Source: an uncultured Planctomycetales bacterium (GTDB taxonomy: Bacteria; Planctomycetota; Planctomycetia; Isosphaerales; Isosphaeraceae). From it: 64,000 nt of DNA. The stretch spans positions 1 through 64,000 of the forward strand of contig CAIYJE010000141.1 in the NCBI GenBank assembly GCA_903926465.1. The letters are read 5' to 3'. Within the stretch, counting starts at the first letter, position 1, and every line of letters starts with the position of its first letter. The position numbers were made by a program, and so were the translations under genes. This document shows, one piece after another, positions 1 through 8,486 of this stretch. Below the pieces are notes generated by a model. The model was not told where the DNA came from and ran no database searches. It saw only the letters and a program-made list of their open reading frames with translations.

Positions 1-546
1 AGCGAGCAACCCTGTGCCAGGCAAACCGCGTTCGATTGGCTCGGGCAAGCGCGGTGCCGTGGCGACATGCGCCTGACAGTCCTCGCAGGCATATTTGAGC
101 CGGATGTGCTCGACAACATGGAGGCTCGCGGGCTTGTAGTCAAGTTGCTCACGGGTTTCTTGACCAATTTCCTTACGCTGCTTGCCACAACAGGGACAGG
201 CACGAGCCTCTTCATCCAAGACGTGGATCTTCGGCACACGTGGCAGGGTCGCGGGCAGCTTTTTGCGACCATGAGAGCGGGCCGTCGCCGGAATCTCCGC
301 AGCCTCTGGGGCTACCAGTAAATCGACCTGAGGAACTTCCTCAGAGGCATTTGTGAAAAACAGCATTTGAGCAGGATCGAGCTTTTCACTTTTCTTGCCG
401 TACCGCTCCCGGAGCAGTTGTGCGAGCTGATGCTGCATTCGCTCGATGAGAAGCTGCTGTTTGCGCAGTTCCTCGGCCTGATCGCGAATCTGGCGATGGG
501 CCGTGGCAAGATCGTCAGGAAGTGGGCTGTCTACCGGATGAGTCAT
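1..546 (-). CDS. tnpC: IS66 transposase TnpC, N-terminal part (runs off window)
   Basis: This is the DDE transposase of IS66. The 182 codons present cover the N-terminal region: a Gln/Glu-rich coiled-coil-like stretch (about residues 15-45), the family motif RYGKKSEKLDP, then a zinc-binding domain with CPCCG followed by YACEDC. The catalytic domain lies beyond position 1. I chose the ATG at 546, which reads MTHPVDSPLPDDLA. No good ribosome-binding site precedes it, so the start is provisional. The frame is open throughout, consistent with an intact gene continuing leftward. Confidence 0.9.
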   Translation of the reverse strand, partial: MTHPVDSPLPDDLATAHRQIRDQAEELRKQQLLIERMQHQLAQLLRERYGKKSEKLDPAQMLFFTNASEEVPQVDLLVAPEAAEIPATARSHGRKKLPATLPRVPKIHVLDEEARACPCCGKQRKEIGQETREQLDYKPASLHVVEHIRLKYACEDCQAHVATAPRLPEPIERGLPGTGLLA

Positions 547-599
547 ACTATTTCATACGGTAAAACAAGCTCTTTTGTTTGCACTATCACGAAATAATT

Positions 600-947
600 C
601 TATTTTTCGAGCGAGAAACGCGGTCTGTGTCGTGCTCCCTTGAGATCGATGCCTCCCAGAACGGCCGCAAGTTCGGCCGTGCTCCATTCAACCTGCTGAG
701 CCTCAGCGCTAGGCCAGCGGAACGTGCCTTGCTCCAGGCGTTTCATCCAGACGGCCAATCCATCTCGATCCCAGTACAGGATCTTCACGCGGTCTCGCCG
801 CCGGTTGGAGAAGACGAACAGGTGCCCCGAGAGGGGATCTTGCTTGATCACATCGCGTGTCAGTTGAGCAAGCCCATCAAACCCATTGCGAAAATCGATT
901 GGAACAACCGCCACGAAAATCCTCACGGTGGCCGGAAGACCGATCAT
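600..947 (-). CDS. tnpB: IS66 Orf2 accessory protein TnpB
   Basis: This 115-residue protein belongs to the IS66 Orf2 (TnpB) family, an accessory protein required for transposition of many IS66 elements; its biochemical role is unknown. Family hallmarks are visible: PIDFRNGFDGLAQL near the N terminus, then LSGHLFVFSNRRRDRVKILY and the WDRDGLAVWMKRLEQGTF segment. The ATG at 947 has GGAGGAG upstream and overlaps the tnpA stop codon in an ATGA arrangement (944-947), implying translational coupling. A longer frame reaching 992 would run into tnpA and is unlikely. Confidence 0.93.
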   Translation of the reverse strand: MIGLPATVRIFVAVVPIDFRNGFDGLAQLTRDVIKQDPLSGHLFVFSNRRRDRVKILYWDRDGLAVWMKRLEQGTFRWPSAEAQQVEWSTAELAAVLGGIDLKGARHRPRFSLEK

Positions 948-1276
948 CGTCGCTCCTCCAGTACGTCGAGGAGGCGTTCCAGAGTGTAACAATCGAACCC
1001 CGCAGATACAGCGAGGCGACGACCAGCGGGAAGAATCAGGACGAGGGCGTTGTTGGGCTCCGGATGATACTGGGGGATCGGCTTGACGATCACGGGAAGA
1101 AAAGTGGGTGGTGTCTCGGCCTTTTTCGCTCGATGGACTCGGTTGTAGCGGTGATAAATGAAACTGGGTAACGAGAGGCTTTCACGTAGGCAGAAGGCCT
1201 TCTGGGACAGACCACTGTCCTGAAAACGACTGAGGACCTTGGGCCATTCCGAAACAGAAATCTTTCGCAGTTGCAT
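944..1276 (-). CDS. tnpA: IS66 Orf1 protein TnpA
   Basis: This is the small IS66 Orf1 (TnpA) protein, 110 residues. It has an N-terminal helix-turn-helix-like part (WPKVLSRFQDSGLSQKAFC, typical of the family) and a C-terminal tail ending CYTLERLLDVLEERR, similar to the 'L..ll..L' ending of other TnpA proteins. The ATG at 1276 is preceded by AAGGAG at a 7-base spacing, so I prefer it to the TTG one codon upstream. It lies just inside the terminal repeat and is coupled to tnpB. Confidence 0.88.
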   Translation of the reverse strand: MQLRKISVSEWPKVLSRFQDSGLSQKAFCLRESLSLPSFIYHRYNRVHRAKKAETPPTFLPVIVKPIPQYHPEPNNALVLILPAGRRLAVSAGFDCYTLERLLDVLEERR

Positions 1277-1358
1277 CAATGATCTCCTTCAAGCCCAGAA
1301 CCATCGGGCATGGAGGGATCGTCGCGACTCATCAGCCGGTTCGCCAGATGCGGTTCAT

Positions 1359-1369
1359 CGGACGCTTAC
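1359..1369 (-). repeat. IS66 terminal inverted repeat (outer end)
   Basis: Read on the minus strand, the sequence begins GTAAGCGTCCGATGAACC, matching the conserved GTAAGCG start of IS66-family terminal repeats. It sits about 80 bases upstream of tnpA. The partner repeat is outside the window. Confidence 0.75.
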
Positions 1370-2011
1370 ATTCGTTGGGGGTCACGCCCATGTTTGGCAG
1401 GCGAAGTCTATGGCAGGGCTCTGGGTAAGAACCGATGGTTTGTGGAATGAACTATCGCTTGGTTCCACAGTTTCAGGTGTCTGCGGCACCGACTGGACCG
1501 ACCCACCGAACTTGAGAAGGCATTCCTTGAATTAGCGTGTGGACTCATTTGGTTGAGGTTCCTGGTCGATCCCCAAACTCATTTACTCTCGACGCTCGCA
1601 AACCGAGCTGGCCATACCAATTGTCTTGGGCAAGCCGCTTAGTGTTAATTGACAAGCTGGCCAACGATACCTTCTGCTGGATCAGATCATAACCGCATGA
1701 AACACACACGAACCATTGCTCTTCCATATCCCGTACGCAGGTGGTGAATTTCACCACCTGCGTGATTTAGCGTCTGAGTGCCGGGCTCAATGCAGTCGCC
1801 GATGGTCCGTCAAATTATTGCGTGAGGAATATCTGAACTGTCAGAGTGCTTATCAAAACGGTCAGAGGCTGCTGAGCATTCAACCGCCTCTGACCGTTTG
1901 TTCGTACAAGTTTGATAGCTCAATTAGATCTTCAACGATCATTTGTTATTGAGGGTCTCAACAGCACGCGATGCCGAGTGAGAATAAACTCAGTGAAATG
2001 AAAATGATTCT
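1370..2011. other. Gene-poor stretch between IS66 and the FxLYD gene
   Basis: No convincing gene is seen in these 642 bases. The short open frames have no family resemblance, no ribosome-binding site and atypical composition. The only clear structure is the hairpin at 1856-1899. The stretch may be remnant DNA left of an older gene disrupted near the IS66 insertion, but nothing recognisable remains. Confidence 0.6.
1856..1899 (-). terminator. Perfect 14-bp hairpin, probable terminator of the gene at 2012-2668
   Basis: The arms AAACGGTCAGAGGC (1856-1869) and GCCTCTGACCGTTT (1886-1899) pair perfectly around a 16-base loop. It lies about 110 bases past the stop codon of the minus-strand gene ending at 2012. 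On that strand the stem ends in four T residues, a weak U-tract. The symmetry means it could act in both directions. Confidence 0.5.
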
Positions 2012-2668
2012 CTACCGCCTTACCTGACCCGCAGTTGGGCCGAAGGCTGGAGCAAATGGCACGCTTGATTGGTCCATGATGAACTTGATGTTGAAATGGT
2101 CAAACCTCTGATTAACAGGTTCCCTTACGAGAAAACTTGCCGTTTCGTCTGGTGCCAATTCCAATGGCGAAATGCCTCCCATGGTCTCCGCAACCATCTG
2201 CCCATTCAAGTCTTCAATCGTGACGTTGGCGCGGATGGATTTGAGTGGTAGGCCTGACACATTCCGAACCCGGCCCTGAATGATCACATATTGCCCACTC
2301 TCAGTGAATGACCATCCAGCATCGATTAACAAGAGTTTTGCTTTCTCTCGGGTCGGAGTGTTCGTACCGTTGTTCTGACCTCCACGCGTCACCGGAGCAG
2401 TTGGACCGGTGGCACCTGCGGTTGCCATGGGAACACCTGAATAAGGCGGGACGGGCATGCTCGTCGAAACTTGCCTGTTACGCTGTGGTCCGAACATGTT
2501 CACTACACCATTGAGCCGGCTCGCTTCCTGAGCAGCAAGAGCACCAACTTGAGACTCGATATCAGGATCTTGGCCATTCCGGGCGTAGTACTGAGCGAGC
2601 CTTGCTTTGGAAGCATTACTCGGATCTCCCAGGCAAACCAGGCAAGCACTAATGATGGAAAGTAGCAT
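2012..2668 (-). CDS. Probable secreted protein with FxLYD-like domain
   Basis: This is a 218-residue protein of unknown role. A short hydrophobic N terminus (MLLSIISACLVCLG) looks like a signal peptide. A Pro/Gly/Thr-rich linker (about residues 70-110) leads to a beta-rich domain from about residue 113 with the pattern GQYVIIQGRVRNVSGLPLKS followed by ANVTIEDLNGQMV, which resembles FxLYD domains (extracytoplasmic, function unknown). No other catalytic motif is seen. The ATG at 2668 is preceded by the purine-rich GAAGAAAGGGAAAG. It is transcribed towards the IS66 element and seems to be a single-gene unit. The domain call is by pattern only. Confidence 0.7.
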   Translation of the reverse strand: MLLSIISACLVCLGDPSNASKARLAQYYARNGQDPDIESQVGALAAQEASRLNGVVNMFGPQRNRQVSTSMPVPPYSGVPMATAGATGPTAPVTRGGQNNGTNTPTREKAKLLLIDAGWSFTESGQYVIIQGRVRNVSGLPLKSIRANVTIEDLNGQMVAETMGGISPLELAPDETASFLVREPVNQRFDHFNIKFIMDQSSVPFAPAFGPTAGQVRR

Positions 2669-3059
2669 TATGATTCTTCGCTTTCCCTTTCTTCACTGAG
2701 TAGCAGCCATGAGCCGCTATAAACGTAATACCCACCTACGCCTACTATAGAATTCGACAACAACAGTAAGATTACCGATGTCGAAAAACTGATAAGAGGC
2801 GTAGATTCCCCTAAACGACCTTACCCTACGTCCTGACTATACCTTTGTCAATGGTATATATAAAGTGATTCTGGCAGATTTTCAAAGTTATCGTTAAGCA
2901 TTCAGCTTGGTAAGGCGGAGACGAACTCACATAACTTGGTAGCAAGGATGAACATCTTGATGGACCGCCATTTGACTGTCTGAGGTCACACGAATTAGGA
3001 TGCAACGGTCTGGTCTAAAAATTCCAGGTTCTCAGTTAGGATCAAGAGGAGGATTCATC
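2669..3059. other. Divergent intergenic region
   Basis: This region separates two divergent genes (2668 minus, 3060 plus), so it should hold promoters for both. A TATAGT motif on the minus strand (around 2745) could be a -10 box for the FxLYD gene, but no good -35 box is spaced from it. I see no RNA gene or repeat. Confidence 0.4.
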
Positions 3060-3695
3060 ATGACTCCAGGCCCCATCCTGATCAAGCAATGCAAGCGCTG
3101 CCTGAAATCATTTTCTGAATCGACCCTCGGGTCGGGCAATACATTTGGCGCGACTTTCTGGACCGACGGGAAGATAGAAGGACCGATGCTTCCCGATACC
3201 CCAGATCTGGTCAAATGCCCCCACTGTGGTCAGTTCTTATGGATCGCTAAAGCTTCTGTAGTCGAGGAGATCGATCCGTTTCATTCCGGCGATGCTTGGC
3301 CCGACATACCCAGTTACGAAGAATTGACAGAGGCCGAATATCTTGAGGCCCTGAAAATGGGGATCGCGAAGACGAAATCCCAGCAGATTCGCACGCGCAT
3401 CTGCGCCTGGTGGAAAGCTAACGACCCGCTTCGTGATAGTCATTCCCCAGAGCAAACAGGCCACTCTGCGGCTACCGTCGAGAATATGAGGGCTCTCTTT
3501 CAACTTCTTGCCAAAGAAGAAGGAGATTACCAGAGAATCACCATGGCTGAGCTGGCCCGCGAACTTGGTGACTTTCAAGCGGCTCAACAAATACTGACGG
3601 CCCGTTTCAGCGATGATAAACAAGACATCGTACGGAAAATTTCTGAGCTGATCACAAAGCGCGACACACGCGTTGCCAGTCTCGAATTTGATTGA
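3060..3695 (+). CDS. Unknown protein with zinc-ribbon-like cysteine pairs
   Basis: This 211-residue protein has no function I recognise. Two cysteine pairs, CKRC (about residue 10) and CPHC (about residue 48), are spaced like a zinc ribbon. The rest is mainly helical and charged, with a C-terminal part (AELARELGDFQAAQQIL) resembling a single TPR-like helical hairpin. There is no signal peptide or membrane segment, so it is probably cytoplasmic. The ATG at 3060 is chosen because AGAGGAGGA ends 7-8 bases upstream; the frame is open 60 bases further up but there the ribosome-binding site would lie inside the gene. It stands alone between oppositely oriented neighbours. Confidence 0.7.
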   Translation: MTPGPILIKQCKRCLKSFSESTLGSGNTFGATFWTDGKIEGPMLPDTPDLVKCPHCGQFLWIAKASVVEEIDPFHSGDAWPDIPSYEELTEAEYLEALKMGIAKTKSQQIRTRICAWWKANDPLRDSHSPEQTGHSAATVENMRALFQLLAKEEGDYQRITMAELARELGDFQAAQQILTARFSDDKQDIVRKISELITKRDTRVASLEFD

Positions 3696-3782
3696 GCATC
3701 CCCGCCGGAATCTGGCAAACATATGATTGTCCGGTGAGGGGAGAAGTGAATTCGTCTACGAGCCACTCAGCGTGATTGCCCT

Positions 3783-4412
3783 TTACCTGTCTTCCGCCCG
3801 CTCGAACGCTTCCAGGAACGTTTGCGGGTGTTGCGCACCTGACAGTGTGACCTTCTGATTGACGATGAAGAACGGTACGCCGTTGACCTGGTGCAATCCA
3901 GAGTGGTCGCCTGCTTCTTTCAACGCCTCCAGTCCGTCATTGCCATGCAGCAAAGCCTCGGCTTTTTCCTGGTTCAGCCCCGCCTCGACAACCACTTCAA
4001 CCAGTGATGGCAGGGCACAGATGTCACGCCCCTCAATGAAATACGCCCTGAACAACCTTTCCACGACCAGGTCCTGAACCCCTTCCTTTTCAGCAAGCCA
4101 GATCAGGCGGTGGGCAGCCAGGGTATTGGGTGTTCGCTCAATCCGGTCGAATGCGAACGCAATTCCTTCCTCCTTCCCAACTCCGATGACTCGTGCATCA
4201 AGTTCCTGGGAGCGTTCCCAGCTACCGAATTTCTGGATGCGATACTCTCGCCTGCTGATCCCTTCCTTTGGCATCGTTGGGTTGAGCTGGAACGGTCGCC
4301 AGCGGACTTTGATCGGCTTCCCATGCGTGGCTATCGCACGCTCCAATCGCCTTTTGCCGATGAAGCACCAAGGGCAGATCACATCTGAAATCACTTCAAC
4401 GGTAAGGCTCAT
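3783..4412 (-). CDS. DsbA-family oxidoreductase, FrnE-like
   Basis: This is a 209-residue thioredoxin-fold protein of the cytoplasmic DsbA/FrnE group (2-hydroxychromene-2-carboxylate isomerase/DsbA-like). After the first strand it carries the redox motif CPWC (residues 13-16, context VICPWCFIGKRRLE), an inserted helical domain, and the cis-Pro loop NGVPFFIVNQ near the C terminus. Members act in thiol-disulphide exchange or stress responses; the substrate is unknown. There is no signal sequence, which agrees with a cytoplasmic place. Length is normal for the family. It converges on the zinc-ribbon gene and is not in an obvious operon. Confidence 0.9.
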   Translation of the reverse strand: MSLTVEVISDVICPWCFIGKRRLERAIATHGKPIKVRWRPFQLNPTMPKEGISRREYRIQKFGSWERSQELDARVIGVGKEEGIAFAFDRIERTPNTLAAHRLIWLAEKEGVQDLVVERLFRAYFIEGRDICALPSLVEVVVEAGLNQEKAEALLHGNDGLEALKEAGDHSGLHQVNGVPFFIVNQKVTLSGAQHPQTFLEAFERAEDR

Positions 4413-4750
4413 CTTCGCTCCAAAATCTTCCGGTAGGCGAGGTCGGTCCGTTCGTACACGGGTTCAGGCTATAGGACGGCCAGCCCCGTGTGATCTAAAA
4501 GCGGATGCGGTATTCCACGCTGAAGCTACCAGCCCAGCACACACATCCACGCATCCATGGCCTGGCGAAGGCGGTTGGGCTGCCTGCCAGCCTGGCCCTA
4601 CCTAAGATTGAAAGCCTGAGTCCTGCGGCAACTGAACCGTAAATGCTCAACGGCGGTTGCTTCTCGCCGCCATCGGAACGGTTTTGCTCGCCTTGGCCCC
4701 GTGCGGAAGCGGGGCCAAGGGGTGGCACAGTCCTGGGATGCAGGTTCAGC
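4413..4750. other. Intergenic stretch with one strong hairpin
   Basis: No gene is supported here. The notable structure is a perfect 11-bp inverted repeat, CCTTGGCCCCG (4691-4701) and CGGGGCCAAGG (4710-4720) with an 8-base loop. It has no T-tract on either side, so it is not a standard intrinsic terminator. Confidence 0.5.
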
Positions 4751-4786
4751 CAAAAAAAACAAAGCCCGCACCGTTTCCGTGCGGGC
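4751..4786 (-). terminator. Intrinsic terminator of tRNA-Met
   Basis: Read on the minus strand, the stem GCCCGCAC / GTGCGGGC (4786-4779 and 4771-4764) with a 7-base loop is followed by TTTGTTTTTTTT. It sits about 27 bases beyond the 3' end of the tRNA gene. This is a textbook rho-independent terminator. Confidence 0.92.
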
Positions 4787-4812
4787 CTGTTCAGAATCAT
4801 TCTATCTATAAA

Positions 4813-4886
4813 TGGCGGCGAGGAGACTTGAACTCCTGACCTGCGGGTTATGAATCCGCCGCTCTAGCCAGCTGAGCTACACCGCC
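4813..4886 (-). tRNA. tRNA-Met (CAT anticodon, elongator type)
   Basis: The minus strand folds into a full cloverleaf: acceptor GGCGGTG/CGCCGCC (one U-G pair), D arm with GCTCAGCTGGCTAGAGC, anticodon loop TTCATAA, variable loop AGGTC, T arm AGGAG-TTCAAGT-CTCCT and discriminator A. The anticodon is CAT. A paired G1-C72 argues against initiator tRNA, whose first pair is mismatched. The last anticodon-stem pair (A31-C39) looks mismatched. A tRNA-Ile with lysidine at the wobble position also has a CAT gene anticodon and cannot be ruled out. CCA is not encoded. Confidence 0.95.
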
Positions 4887-5085
4887 AATCAAACTAACTT
4901 GACTGATCCCCGAGGGGCATTCCCAAGTCAGTTGTGATAAGATTACCGGCTGGAGGGCAGGGTTTCAAGCCGAGGCCGGTCGTATCTGGTCTTTTACGGT
5001 CAAATCCCCTCGCCGCACGCGGATTTCGTTCGATCCGCCTTCTCACTGGACGTATCTACTCGTTTGTTCTCACGGATAGGGCCTC

Positions 5086-6759
5086 ATGCCTCCCCAGTAC
5101 ATCTTCACGATCGAGAACCTGACCAAAGCGCACTATAAAAAAGAGGTTCTCAAAAATATCTGGCTGTCGTTCTACCCCGGAGCCAAAATCGGCGTTCTGG
5201 GCAACAACGGGGCCGGCAAAAGCACGCTGCTCAGAATCATGGCCGGGGTTGATAAAGATTTTCAGGGAATCGCCAGGCCGGCCGCCGGGACCCGAATTGG
5301 GTTTCTGACCCAGGAACCAGAACTCAACCCAGACAAAACCGTGCTGGAAAACGTTGAGGAAGCGGTCGCAGCCACCCGTTCCCTGCTGAACCGGTTCGAA
5401 ACGATCAATAACCGGCTTGCAGAAGGGCCAGACGAAGACGAAATGAACGCCCTCCTGGACGAACAGGCAAACGTTCAAGACGCCATCGACCATGCCGAAG
5501 GCTGGGAGCTAGACCGGCACCTGGAAATTGCCATGGATGCCATGCGGTTGCCACCGGGAGACTCGGCCGTCACAAACCTCTCGGGTGGTGAAAAACGCCG
5601 GGTGGCTCTTTGCAAATTGCTGCTGGAACGGCCCGATATCCTTCTGCTCGACGAACCCACCAACCACCTCGATGCCGACAGCGTGGCCTGGCTAGAGCGA
5701 TACCTGGAAGACTATTCAGGCACCGTGGTGGCCGTAACCCACGACCGCTACTTCCTGGATAACGTGGCCAAGTGGATTCTGGAACTCGATCGCGGCTCAG
5801 GCATTCCCTGGGAAGGTAACTACACCTCCTGGCTTGAGCAGAAGAAAGCTCGGTTCGAGAAGGAAGAGCGTGCGACAGACGCCAAACGCAAAACCCTCGA
5901 AAAAGAACTCGAATGGGTGCGAATGTCGCCCAGAGCCCGCGTGGCCAAAAATAAGGCCAGGCTCCAGCGCTATGAGCAAATGGCCGCAGAACAGTCTGAA
6001 CGCCGGGATGAGGCCATCACCATCCAGATCCCACCCGGCCCACACCTGGGCACCCTGGTGGTTGAAGCCGAAAAGATCAGCAAGGCGTTTGGCGATCGCC
6101 TTCTGTTTGAAGACATGACCTTCCGGCTGCCGCCCGGCGGTATCGTGGGCGTTATCGGGCCCAACGGAGCAGGCAAAACCACCCTGTTCCGAATGATCGT
6201 GGGACTGGAAAAGCCAGATTCCGGCATCCTGCGGGTTGGCGAGACCGTGGTCCCCTCTTACGTAGACCAGAGCCGAGAGAGCCTGAACGGCGAAAATACG
6301 GTCTTTCAAGAGATTAGCGGCGGAAAAGATATCGTCGAGATCGGGAAACGCAAAATCCCGTCCCGCGGCTATGTCTCTTGGTTCAACTTCAAAGGGGCCG
6401 ATCAAGAGAAGAAGGTCGTCAACCTTTCCGGTGGAGAGCGGAACCGCGTCCACCTGGCCAAGGTGCTCAAGAGCGGCGGCAACCTCATGCTGCTAGACGA
6501 ACCTACCAACGACCTTGATATTGATACCCTGCGTGCGCTCGAAGACGCACTGCTGGAATTCTCTGGCTGCGCCGTGGTCATTAGCCACGACCGCTGGTTC
6601 CTAGACCGGATCGCCACCCATATTCTTGCCTTCGAAGGAGATAGCAAGGTGGTTTGGTGCGAAGGAAACTACCACGCCTACGAAGTTCAGCGCAAAGAGC
6701 GGCTCGGGATGGAAGCCGACCAGCCGCACCGCGTCAAGTACAAGTCACTCACCAGATAA
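5086..6759 (+). CDS. ettA: Energy-dependent translational throttle protein EttA (ABC-F)
   Basis: This is a 557-residue ABC-F ATPase with two nucleotide-binding domains and no membrane segment. Domain 1 has Walker [10 protein letters not shown] (39-47), signature LSGGE (165-169) and Walker [12 protein letters not shown] (187-197). Domain 2 has GPNGAGKTT (about 358), a second LSGGE and DEPTNDLD. A charged linker about 80 residues long (about 240-325) joins them. The C-terminal ending [12 protein letters not shown] is typical of EttA rather than Uup or YbiT. EttA binds the ribosomal E site and gates entry into elongation according to the ATP/ADP ratio. It is a single-gene unit closed by the terminator at 6796. 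Confidence 0.96.
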   Translation: MPPQYIFTIENLTKAHYKKEVLKNIWLSFYPGAKIGVLGNNGAGKSTLLRIMAGVDKDFQGIARPAAGTRIGFLTQEPELNPDKTVLENVEEAVAATRSLLNRFETINNRLAEGPDEDEMNALLDEQANVQDAIDHAEGWELDRHLEIAMDAMRLPPGDSAVTNLSGGEKRRVALCKLLLERPDILLLDEPTNHLDADSVAWLERYLEDYSGTVVAVTHDRYFLDNVAKWILELDRGSGIPWEGNYTSWLEQKKARFEKEERATDAKRKTLEKELEWVRMSPRARVAKNKARLQRYEQMAAEQSERRDEAITIQIPPGPHLGTLVVEAEKISKAFGDRLLFEDMTFRLPPGGIVGVIGPNGAGKTTLFRMIVGLEKPDSGILRVGETVVPSYVDQSRESLNGENTVFQEISGGKDIVEIGKRKIPSRGYVSWFNFKGADQEKKVVNLSGGERNRVHLAKVLKSGGNLMLLDEPTNDLDIDTLRALEDALLEFSGCAVVISHDRWFLDRIATHILAFEGDSKVVWCEGNYHAYEVQRKERLGMEADQPHRVKYKSLTR

Positions 6760-6795
6760 CGGGTCGACGTTCACGCTCCCCCGCTTATGGACAAG

Positions 6796-6834
6796 AAGAC
6801 CACAGTCGCTTACGGGCGGCTGTGGTCTTTTTGT
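6796..6834 (+). terminator. Intrinsic terminator of ettA
   Basis: The arms AAGACCACAG (6796-6805) and CTGTGGTCTT (6820-6829) pair perfectly and are followed by TTTGTTT. It is 37 bases past the ettA stop codon. Confidence 0.9.
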
Positions 6835-6880
6835 TTGGCCAGCAATCGACTGGTGAGGAATTCCTAAATCAAGAATTATA

Positions 6881-6905
6881 CGCTTTCTAGTCTGAAATAG
6901 CGCGT
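6881..6905 (+). repeat. IS630 left terminal inverted repeat
   Basis: It begins CGCTTTCTAG directly after a TA dinucleotide and matches the inward reading of the other end imperfectly, with the tip CGCTT conserved in both. Confidence 0.75.
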
Positions 6906-6936
6906 TTTGCGTACGAATTGGCACATACCGTTTTCA

Positions 6937-7938
6937 TCAATAAGCGTTCATCGCGACTCTTCGCCAGCTCTGCATGGCTTTCTCCTCCAGTGCCTCGTAG
7001 TCCCGGTAGAAGTTGTTCGACCAGTCGTGGCTCTTGAGGTAATGCCACAGATTCTCGATCGGATTTAGCTCAGGGCTGTATGGTGGCAATTTCACGATGG
7101 TTATGTTGCCCGGGATTTTTAGTTTCAAACTGGTATGAAATCCCGCTTGGTCCCAGATTAGAACAGCGTGTTCATCTGCCCCAATTTGCTTCGAGAACTG
7201 ATCGAGAAAGACGTTGATAACCTCGGCATTCAGACACGGACTTATCAGGCCGTCACCCTTGCCCGTTTCCGGGCAAATCGCGGCTAGAACCCACAGATAT
7301 TGGTACGCCGTTTGTCGAATAGCTGTCGGCCGGCTTCCTTTTTTTGCCCAGACATGCGTGATCGTTCCCTGTTGGCCAAAACGGGCATCATCTTCGAAAT
7401 AGACACAAAGCCTTTTGTCCGGATGAGTTTCAGCAATAGATTTCAGTTTCGCAGGCAACTCCTGCCGGAAAGTCTCCTGTGCGGTGTGGTCCGATTTGGG
7501 ATGTTTGGGCCTTGGTTTCAGACATGAGTAGCCAAGCTTATGCAGGAGCGAATAAACGGTGGCTAGGGACCGGAGTACACCGAATTCCTTCTCAAGAATT
7601 CGTCGAAAATCAACGCCCCGCAGCGCACAGACTTCATCTTCGGGAGTCGGTCCTGTTTCAATGCGCTGACGAAATTTCTCAGTATCTTCTGATCCGAGGC
7701 AGGATGCGATCACGTTGCCTCGTCGATCATCCAGGCCATCCAGACCTTCCTCATTATAGCGGTAAACCCAGCGTTGGCAGATACGGCGAGAAAGTCCAAC
7801 CGCCTGGCTGATGGCGGGAGCCGTGTAACCCTTGAGCGCGAGCAGCACAACGCGAATGTGTTTCGCTTTGTGAGCATCTTTCTCGGTGCGTTCGAGCCGC
7901 TCAAGTTCTTCCAGCGTATGACGGTCTTTAACCCGCAT
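6937..7938 (-). CDS. IS630-family transposase
   Basis: This is a 333-residue DDE transposase. The N-terminal half has a helix-turn-helix region (YTAPAISQAVGLSRRICQRW, about residues 38-57). The catalytic acidic residues sit in FEDDARFGQ (first Asp), LIWDQAGFH (second Asp) and LNPIENLWH (Glu), with the preceding LPPYSPELNP typical of IS630. The length fits a single-frame IS630 enzyme, and all three acidic residues are present, so it is probably active. The start ATG (7938) follows the purine-rich AGGAGATCCCC. Confidence 0.95.
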   Translation of the reverse strand: MRVKDRHTLEELERLERTEKDAHKAKHIRVVLLALKGYTAPAISQAVGLSRRICQRWVYRYNEEGLDGLDDRRGNVIASCLGSEDTEKFRQRIETGPTPEDEVCALRGVDFRRILEKEFGVLRSLATVYSLLHKLGYSCLKPRPKHPKSDHTAQETFRQELPAKLKSIAETHPDKRLCVYFEDDARFGQQGTITHVWAKKGSRPTAIRQTAYQYLWVLAAICPETGKGDGLISPCLNAEVINVFLDQFSKQIGADEHAVLIWDQAGFHTSLKLKIPGNITIVKLPPYSPELNPIENLWHYLKSHDWSNNFYRDYEALEEKAMQSWRRVAMNAY

Positions 7939-8006
7939 GGGGATCTCCTATGAAAGACGGACGATCCCAATATCATCATAGGTAAGATAGGCAGGCGCAA
8001 AGGGAT

Positions 8007-8031
8007 GCGCGCCAGTTTGAGCTGGGAAGCG
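8007..8031 (-). repeat. IS630 right terminal inverted repeat
   Basis: This is the counterpart of the repeat at 6881. It ends GGGAAGCG directly before a TA dinucleotide. Confidence 0.75.
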
Positions 8032-8181
8032 TATTATGGCTGTTTTTTAGGGTGGAAAGCCCGTTTCAAGATAGACCAGGGCGTTACCCGTTGTTCTACT
8101 CAAGTCCATTCGCCGCTCGTGAGTGCAGGCGGATGTTGTGATCTTGTGAGCGTGTTCTAGATCGGCCCGGTCCCCCATCTG

Positions 8182-8223
8182 ATCCGGCCGTGCCGGCCAC
8201 CTTCTCCCGCAGTGCGGGAGAAG
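8182..8223. repeat. 42-bp palindromic repeat, copy 1
   Basis: The unit contains two palindromes: CCGGCCGTGCCGG and a near-perfect CTTCTCCCGCA-G-TGCGGGAGAAG. It is identical to 8487-8528. This is the structure expected of REP-like intergenic elements. Confidence 0.85.
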
Positions 8224-8486
8224 CGGTTAAGAGCCTGAACCAACTCTCTTACATCGCCGCCCGGGGGCCAGGAACACCTGGTTAATCGCATGCGCGGAAG
8301 TGCTCCTAAAGAGCCCGGAACGTTAGTGACGGGGCAATCTGGAAGGTGTTAGCGCGGCCTGGAACAATACGAGCCCGAAGCGTGAGCGAGTGGATCTCTG
8401 GGGGCTTTCTCTTACACCCTCACCACAACCCGCAACCGACGTCCAACTCGAAGCCGGCGCGGGTAAGAACCGGGCCGGTCTCCCTC

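Larger units (their letters stand above)
1..1369 (-). mobile_element. IS66-family insertion sequence (left part cut by window edge)
   Basis: The usual IS66 gene order tnpA-tnpB-tnpC is read on the minus strand from 1276 leftwards. Upstream of tnpA the minus strand shows GTAAGCGTCCG (1369 down to 1359), the typical terminal inverted repeat start of IS66 elements, so the element ends at 1369. The opposite end lies outside the window, so the 8-bp target duplication expected next to it (1370-1377 here) cannot be checked. All three reading frames visible are open and carry family motifs, so there is no sign of decay. Confidence 0.88.
6881..8031 (-). mobile_element. Complete IS630-family insertion sequence
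   Basis: The element is about 1151 bp. Its left end (6881, CGCTTTCTAGTCTGAAATAG) and right end (8031, read inwards on the minus strand as CGCTTCCCAGCTCAAACTGG) are imperfect inverted repeats matching at roughly two thirds of 25 positions, with CGCTT at both tips. Both ends are flanked by TA (6879-6880 and 8032-8033), the dinucleotide target that IS630/Tc1-type elements duplicate. It contains one intact transposase gene. It sits directly downstream of the ettA terminator. Confidence 0.88.
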
